DNA from: Tubulanus polymorphus
Taxonomy: Eukaryota; Nemertea; Palaeonemertea; Tubulaniformes; Tubulanidae
DNA length: 64,000 nucleotides
Direction: 5' to 3'
Assembly (NCBI RefSeq): GCF_964204645.1
Contig: NC_134027.1
Location: 14,870,485-14,934,484 of the forward strand
The notes under the pieces were generated by a model. That model worked only from the letters and a program-made list of their open reading frames with translations, made no database searches and was not told the DNA's origin. A program made the translations under genes and the position numbers. Below are positions 63,301-64,000 of the stretch, in pieces. Each line of letters opens with the position of its first letter. Positions within the stretch are counted from its first letter, which is position 1.

Positions 63301-64000
63301 ATTTTACCACATATTTGACTTGTTGCATCTCCCTGGACATATTACTATACTAAATATGATCATTGTGATCTGAGTGCTGGCCACAAATGCACACAGATCA
63401 CACTACACTACCCACTTTAACACAACTACCCACAGCTTTGATATAAGCTTAACCATCCTATTAGCTAGTGTGTTTCTCCCTGGATGGCATATTGCACTTA
63501 TGAGCAGTTATGTGATTTTTATAATAAAAGGACTGAATTAAATGCAAAATGCTGCTGCCTAAATGAGTTCTTTAAAATCTATGCCCTCTAGTGGTCAAAG
63601 TAAGAACTAATTTTGTAAAGGGTTTGGTGTATTCTAATATTAGGTAAGTCCGAATCAAATTTATATAAATCCCTTCATCCCATTAATCAATATAAATGAA
63701 TATGCGTTCTCCAGCGTTTTGCAGGGATACAGCCATGGATTTTTGATATCAAATGCCAGCCCTTTGGGGGGTTTGGGGGTTTGGGGATATTCCCCAAGAA
63801 AATTTTGAAATTTAAAGCATTTTCAGAGCATTTGGGACGGTCTAATGGAACAATGAGACGAAAATTTACTGGACATAACCTATCACAAGACTGATTCACT
63901 CGCAAATGTATGTCAAACTTACCCGAAATCCAAGTTTCTTGAAATACTCAACATTTGCATTTGACTTTTTGTGTATGGCAGATGAAAGATCATCAGTATC
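20127..64000 (-). CDS. ELMO: ELMO (engulfment and cell motility / CED-12) host gene, partial, 8 exons seen
   Basis: ELMO proteins bind DOCK180-type exchange factors and activate Rac during engulfment of dead cells and cell migration, acting in the cytoplasm and at the membrane. Exons read on the minus strand: 64000-63923, 62028-61924, 44252-44147, 38719-38583, 37145-36976, 31385-31267, 20390-20283, 20188-20127. Every junction is GT-AG and phases agree across all seven introns. The text follows the known order of the second half of ELMO: ELMO-domain signatures ([47 protein letters not shown]), then the helix and start of the PH domain ([30 protein letters not shown]). The N-terminal ARM-like half lies right of the window. 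The C-terminal end (rest of the PH domain and proline tail) was not found and probably lies to the left. Introns reach 17.7 kb and carry nearly all the mobile elements. Recognition of the family is firm; which vertebrate paralogue is closest is not decided. Confidence 0.93.
20283..20390 (-). CDS. ELMO: ELMO exon, PH domain start
   Basis: Reads [18 protein letters not shown], the FWYCRL.NHKVLHYGD strand pair of the ELMO PH domain, then an acidic loop. It leaves in phase 1 through a GTAAGT donor. Confidence 0.93.
20391..21270. other. ELMO intron, no gene recognised
   Basis: AT-rich with only short frames. It may include the lost 5' end of the Gypsy element, but no LTR matching 26579 was seen. 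Confidence 0.4.
21271..21565 (+). pseudogene. Gypsy gag remnant with CCHC zinc knuckle
   Basis: [14 protein letters not shown] fits Cys-X2-Cys-X4-His-X4-Cys and is preceded by a CNCGDRKK segment. Such knuckles bind RNA in gag nucleocapsids. The frame stays open to about 21565, but the rest of gag is missing. Confidence 0.75.
22160..22515 (+). pseudogene. Gypsy aspartic protease remnant
   Basis: The active-site motif [11 protein letters not shown] is at about 22352-22384. Just after it the reading continues in another frame ([15 protein letters not shown]), so a frameshift lies near 22390-22400. The nested LTR element begins 230 bases downstream. Confidence 0.75.
22747..23109 (+). repeat. LTR 1 of the nested element
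   Basis: Starts TGTCACCCTGATATAATT and ends CCGGTTACA. It has a TATA-like TATATAAAG, an AATAAA signal and an AAT microsatellite. It lacks about 140 bases present in LTR 2 after GTCAATATGTGC. Confidence 0.9.
23110..24193 (+). other. Interior of the nested LTR element
   Basis: One short frame (23279-23506) shows no family features. No gag, protease, reverse transcriptase or integrase motifs are present. Confidence 0.7.
24194..24698 (+). repeat. LTR 2 of the nested element
   Basis: Same ends and signals as LTR 1, full length at 505 bases. The shared parts look about 97 percent identical by eye. Confidence 0.9.
24899..25437 (+). pseudogene. Gypsy reverse transcriptase, N-terminal part only
   Basis: Carries the entry region of Ty3/Gypsy reverse transcriptase: a PCRPIPGPL segment, [44 protein letters not shown]. 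It stops at TVDEI; the palm with the YxDD active site is deleted. The sequence then joins almost directly to the RNase H end. Confidence 0.88.
25446..25742 (+). pseudogene. Gypsy RNase H, C-terminal part
   Basis: Shows [30 protein letters not shown] and LVADCLSR, the end of RNase H in Ty3/Gypsy pol. The frame is interrupted at 25743 by the TTAA-flanked MITE. Confidence 0.85.
25743..26033. mobile_element. piggyBac-type MITE at TTAA
   Basis: TTAA at 25743-25746 and 26030-26033 flank inverted ends CCCTTTCAGTGC and GCACTGAAAGGG. CCC-starting ends and a TTAA target are the piggyBac signature. The inside has subterminal repeats (ACCGC..GCGGTGT) and no gene. Confidence 0.82.
26154..26396 (+). pseudogene. 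Gypsy integrase, N-terminal zinc-binding region
   Basis: Reads [20 protein letters not shown], then [10 protein letters not shown], the H2C2 zinc-binding start of Gypsy integrase with its HxxxHLG motif. It ends at a TAA; the DDE core and tail are deleted before the polypurine tract at 26568-26578. Confidence 0.8.
26579..26640 (+). repeat. Gypsy 3' LTR remnant
   Basis: After the purine tract AAAGAGAGGA comes TGTTATGTATTATG, as expected for an LTR start, with AATAAA at 26619-26624. It is very short and is followed by TGGCGACTTGATCG, which looks like a primer binding site. An internally deleted LTR is possible. Confidence 0.45.
26650..27621 (-). pseudogene. DIRS tyrosine recombinase
   Basis: The first frame has [18 protein letters not shown]; the second continues [20 protein letters not shown] and [32 protein letters not shown] carries the HxxR catalytic motif. 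The final catalytic tyrosine region is in another frame. The enzyme would have joined the cDNA circle to the target. Confidence 0.75.
27673..28793 (-). pseudogene. DIRS RNase H and methylase-linker region
   Basis: First frame: [16 protein letters not shown] (first RNase H Asp) and HINFLEML (Glu). Second frame: [36 protein letters not shown] and then [11 protein letters not shown] and [12 protein letters not shown], the conserved DIRS linker. The frames change near 28450 and again near 27990. Confidence 0.85.
28838..29500 (-). pseudogene. DIRS reverse transcriptase
   Basis: Motifs in order: [52 protein letters not shown] and the active site [13 protein letters not shown]. Motif A ([20 protein letters not shown]) lies in a different frame at about 29238-29160, so two compensating frameshifts break the protein there. 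Confidence 0.88.
29518..30409 (-). pseudogene. DIRS gag remnant
   Basis: Starts at ATG 30409 with a cysteine-rich head ([21 protein letters not shown] then EVWSEDLW), typical of DIRS gag. It shifts frame near 30195 and again downstream, where basic, low-complexity segments follow. Confidence 0.65.
30411..31266. other. ELMO intron, DIRS 5' flank
   Basis: The first 150-370 bases may include the DIRS terminal repeat. No gene is recognised. Confidence 0.4.
31267..31385 (-). CDS. ELMO: ELMO exon, helix leading into the PH domain
   Basis: Reads [19 protein letters not shown], then [20 protein letters not shown], matching the ELMO segment that packs against the PH domain. The acceptor is TTTTTTAG and the donor GTATAA. 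It leaves in phase 1. Confidence 0.93.
31386..33401. other. ELMO intron, no gene recognised
   Basis: AT-rich with scattered chance frames; small direct repeats (TAATAGAGGA) occur at 33037-33072. Confidence 0.4.
33402..33535 (+). repeat. Repeat family D, left half of an interrupted copy
   Basis: Shares CGTGGCAAC, TACATTACTACTGT and GCACATGTCTG blocks with the uninterrupted copy at 39278-39640. It resumes at 36702. Confidence 0.7.
34862..35650 (+). repeat. Repeat family A, partial copy
   Basis: Two core units and the 3' part, ending TCCCAAGTGGGCTAAAAA. The poly-GACG block is shortened. Confidence 0.8.
35651..36082 (+). repeat. Tandem duplication, 248-bp period
   Basis: ATGTTAGCATTGTTATTAAA begins at 35651 and again at 35899, and the following 180 bases match. 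It includes a TTGCTCAT-rich block that also matches the element's left end at 33553. A third partial copy of GTTAGTAATCATAGACTGGG is at 36099. Confidence 0.9.
36702..36930 (+). repeat. Repeat family D, right half
   Basis: ATAAGTAAAACAGACGCTGA and TTTGGACTATTTGGA match 39461-39580. Confidence 0.7.
36976..37145 (-). CDS. ELMO: ELMO exon, linker between ELMO and PH domains
   Basis: Begins [18 protein letters not shown] and continues through a charged helix ([20 protein letters not shown]). Vertebrate ELMO has [13 protein letters not shown] at the same place. The donor GTAAGT is preceded by CCAATTGT; phase 2 joins to the next exon to give the PIVELRE motif. Confidence 0.93.
37620..38080. repeat. 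Repeat family C, three units
   Basis: Units of about 130 bases share TTCAAGATGGC, GACCTCCA and CATCTCA..CCCAATCC blocks with 10490-10690. Confidence 0.65.
38583..38719 (-). CDS. ELMO: ELMO exon, ELMO domain
   Basis: Continues in phase 1 with [19 protein letters not shown], then [16 protein letters not shown], the most diagnostic ELMO stretch. The acceptor is CATATAG and the donor GTAATG. It leaves in phase 0. Confidence 0.94.
39278..39640 (+). repeat. Repeat family D, uninterrupted copy
   Basis: Contains both halves of the sequence separated by 3.17 kb at 33402-36930, so it approximates the empty site. A GC-rich patch at 38940-39040 just upstream resembles the inside of the MITE at 7452. 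Confidence 0.65.
39897..41253 (+). repeat. Repeat family E, copy 2
   Basis: Close match of 7985-9340, with the same palindromic arms and tRNA-like box B on the minus strand at 40509-40519. Confidence 0.8.
41254..41791. mobile_element. MITE with AACGG-GCTTTCGACCAGAAAT ends
   Basis: The inverted ends are AACGGCGCTTTCGACCAGA at 41254 and, on the other strand, AACGGTGCTTTCGACCAGA ending at 41791. The interior of about 540 bases is non-coding. It abuts the end of repeat E. The target duplication is not clear. Confidence 0.7.
42154..42494 (-). CDS. Possible coiled-coil exon, unrecognised
   Basis: ATG at 42494 opens about 113 codons ending at a GTAAGG donor near 42153. Residues 40-66 form a short coiled-coil ([20 protein letters not shown]), then [20 protein letters not shown]. 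This could be ORF1 of a non-LTR element or a small nested gene. No partner exon was found, so it stays doubtful. Confidence 0.3.
43083..43205 (+). repeat. Tandem duplication, about 60 bp
   Basis: ACACATTGAAATCTTTTTAT and the following GCACGCAGGCATGCATGGAT are present twice, at 43083 and 43144. The second copy has an extra GGAT. Confidence 0.9.
43505..44105 (+). repeat. Repeat family B, largest array
   Basis: Four units of about 155 bases with TAGGGGTAATCATACTA, ATCAATGGTTCTTCTTGAAT and GTGACCTTGACC. It ends with GGACGGACGGACGG and a GC-rich hairpin (CCCCGCTCACCGCGCGGGGG). Confidence 0.85.
44147..44252 (-). CDS. ELMO: ELMO exon, ELMO domain
   Basis: Reads [17 protein letters not shown] then [17 protein letters not shown], the cysteine-proline-phenylalanine and TKMLCEIL signatures of ELMO. 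The acceptor is TTTCAG; the donor GTGCGT is weaker than the others. It leaves in phase 1. Confidence 0.93.
44253..48117. other. ELMO intron, no gene recognised
   Basis: A weak family A resemblance is seen at 46140-46440. Frames at 45009-45500 and 47672-48011 show no family features. Confidence 0.4.
48118..48176 (+). repeat. Repeat family A, 5' piece cut off by the 11.3-kb insertion
   Basis: Starts CTAGGGGTCCAGGGACACC as at 5662, and breaks at CTCAACACTT. The continuation, AATTTCAATATTCAACGCCC, is at 59496. Confidence 0.85.
48305..48659. repeat. Foldback repeat P, left copy
   Basis: Ends CATCCTCGCTTGCC and TCGAGGATG with long imperfect inverted arms (AGATATATAGACTGGAGGGC on one side). Flanks AATCGCTGG and AATCACAGG may be a diverged 9-bp duplication. 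A second copy is at 58558-58899. Confidence 0.65.
48745..48865. repeat. AACGTT-rich inverted block, left
   Basis: CCCAGGTAACAGACAACGTT and repeated AACGTT motifs match, inverted, the block at 59150-59240 on the other side of the element. Confidence 0.6.
48870..50828. other. Interior of the 11.3-kb element upstream of the transposase
   Basis: No exon recognised. It contains a 22-bp GC-rich tandem (GTTGCCGTGTCCGGGCC) at 49144-49185. It should contain the transposase promoter and N-terminal exons if these survive. Confidence 0.35.
50829..52273 (+). pseudogene. EnSpm/CACTA-like (tnp2-type) transposase, broken
   Basis: The first frame (to 51416) has an acidic head, then [40 protein letters not shown] and [17 protein letters not shown]. 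These are the zinc-binding and DYMH catalytic-region motifs of animal EnSpm-like transposases. Frame changes at about 51412 (stop TAA 51417), 51560 (TAG) and in a nine-A run at 51969 break it. The later pieces still read [51 protein letters not shown] and [13 protein letters not shown] segment of several hundred residues between the acidic head and the LDSIICD motif is missing compared with family members. It must be inactive. Confidence 0.75.
52753..53110. repeat. MITE-like repeat in intron 1 of the DUF4806 gene
   Basis: CGCACACTAG occurs at about 52896 and again at 53058, with GACGC and GGCGT motifs around an AT-rich centre. It resembles the ends of the 11.3-kb element (GCGCACACTAGGCG). Exact borders were not found. 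Confidence 0.4.
53519..53665 (+). repeat. Penelope-like 3'-end fragments, inverted pair
   Basis: AACGAGAGAAATCCCACAAT and its inverted copy ATTGTGGGATTTCTCTCGTT stand about 50 bases apart. The continuation (ACACGGATATTGTGT) matches the 3' end of the element at 2955-3010. TCAGGACTGATA is repeated on both sides (53519 and 53646). Confidence 0.6.
54049..54884 (-). repeat. Repeat family A, reversed copy
   Basis: Begins with the reversed end TTTTAGCCCACTTGGGACT and runs to GTCCCTGGACCCCTAGTTT. It has one core unit and lies in intron 3 of the DUF4806 gene. Confidence 0.85.
57489..57712 (-). repeat. Repeat family A, reversed 5' fragment
   Basis: GTTCACCAGGAGGCGTTGGA and AAGTGGGCGTGGTGTCC match the reversed start of family A. 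It lies in intron 6 of the DUF4806 gene. Confidence 0.75.
58558..58899. repeat. Foldback repeat P, right copy
   Basis: Ends CATCCTCGCTTGCCAG and CTGGCAAGCCAGGATG. The arms of about 150 bases pair with each other, including CCAATGAAGGGTTTGCGGCC against GGCCACTAAAAACCCTTCAT. Confidence 0.8.
59150..59240. repeat. AACGTT-rich inverted block, right
   Basis: Inverted counterpart of 48745-48865, ending GTTACCTGGGTGATT. Confidence 0.6.
59316..59489. repeat. Right end of the 11.3-kb insertion, palindromic
   Basis: GCCGCACACTAGGCGATTT at its left and AAATCGCCTAGTGTGCGCC at its right are inverted. GCGATCT and GGCGATTT motifs fill the middle. The outer edge matches 48177-48210 inverted. Confidence 0.75.
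59490..60961 (+). repeat. Repeat family A, main part after the insertion
   Basis: Continues the copy started at 48118: four core units (near 59500, 59660, 59810 and 59960), then the 3' part ending AAGTCCCAAGTGGGCTAAAA. Confidence 0.85.
60962..61923. other. ELMO intron, no gene recognised
   Basis: AT-rich, with chance frames only. Confidence 0.4.
61924..62028 (-). CDS. ELMO: ELMO exon, ELMO domain
   Basis: Thirty-five codons, phase 0 at both ends, with a polypyrimidine tract and CAG acceptor and a GTAAGT donor. The residues [18 protein letters not shown] match the TPPGMLALDNMLYLAK core of ELMO proteins. The next exon lies 17.7 kb away, across the 11.3-kb insertion. Confidence 0.92.
62029..63922. 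other. ELMO intron between the two rightmost exons
   Basis: No gene recognised. The frame at 62649-62251 (minus) is open for 132 codons but shows no motif I can name. A G-rich patch at 63755-63800 resembles the insides of other repeats. Confidence 0.4.
63923..64000 (-). CDS. ELMO: ELMO exon (cut by window edge)
   Basis: Twenty-six codons are visible, ending in EYFKKLGFR just before a GTAAGT donor at 63922-63917. It corresponds to the segment before the HINP motif of vertebrate ELMO. The exon leaves in phase 0 and continues beyond base 64000. Confidence 0.85.

Noticed and set aside
20127-64000. Gene-poor repeat desert without a host gene
   Set aside because: Eight short exons with matching phases give a continuous ELMO text, so the window is a host gene with large introns.

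Overview
The window is eukaryotic: AT-rich DNA with spliced genes, GT-AG introns, large introns and dense transposons. Frequent GGCCTA motifs together with DIRS, Penelope, KDZ and EnSpm-like elements suggest a marine invertebrate, perhaps an echinoderm or hemichordate. That placement is inference only.

The host gene is on the minus strand. Eight phase-compatible exons between 64000 and 20127 encode the ELMO domain and the start of the PH domain of an ELMO (engulfment and cell motility, CED-12) protein, the partner of DOCK-family Rac exchange factors. The N-terminal exons lie beyond base 64000. The C-terminal exons were not found and probably lie left of base 1. Almost everything else sits in ELMO introns.

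Layout from left to right:
- 1-10.8 kb: dispersed tandem-core repeats (families A, B, C), a Penelope-like retroelement with inverted arms and a hammerhead-ribozyme-like motif in a 10-bp target duplication, one MITE and a palindromic repeat with tRNA-like boxes.
- 10.79-20.09 kb: a 9.3-kb KDZ (Zisupton/Dileera-like) DNA transposon, flanked by an 8-bp duplication and bounded by 215-bp inverted repeats. It carries a spliced SWIM-like/KDZ transposase and a convergent spliced partner gene. It lies 26 bp beyond an ELMO splice donor.
- 21.3-26.6 kb: a decayed Ty3/Gypsy element hosting a nested non-autonomous LTR element (TSD CTAA) and a piggyBac-type MITE at TTAA.
- 26.6-30.4 kb: a broken DIRS retroelement on the minus strand.
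- 33.5-36.7 kb: a non-coding TIR element splitting a repeat that also occurs undisrupted at 39.3 kb.
- 39.9-44.1 kb: more repeats and a MITE.
- 48.18-59.49 kb: an 11.3-kb insertion that splits a family A repeat, has matching inverted ends, and holds a broken EnSpm/CACTA-like transposase followed by a seven-exon DUF4806 gene in the same orientation.

The two most interesting units are the bounded two-gene KDZ transposon and the candidate two-gene EnSpm-like/DUF4806 transposon. Both look immobile now: each transposase has frameshifts or missing segments. All coordinates come from reading by eye, without alignment or database search.
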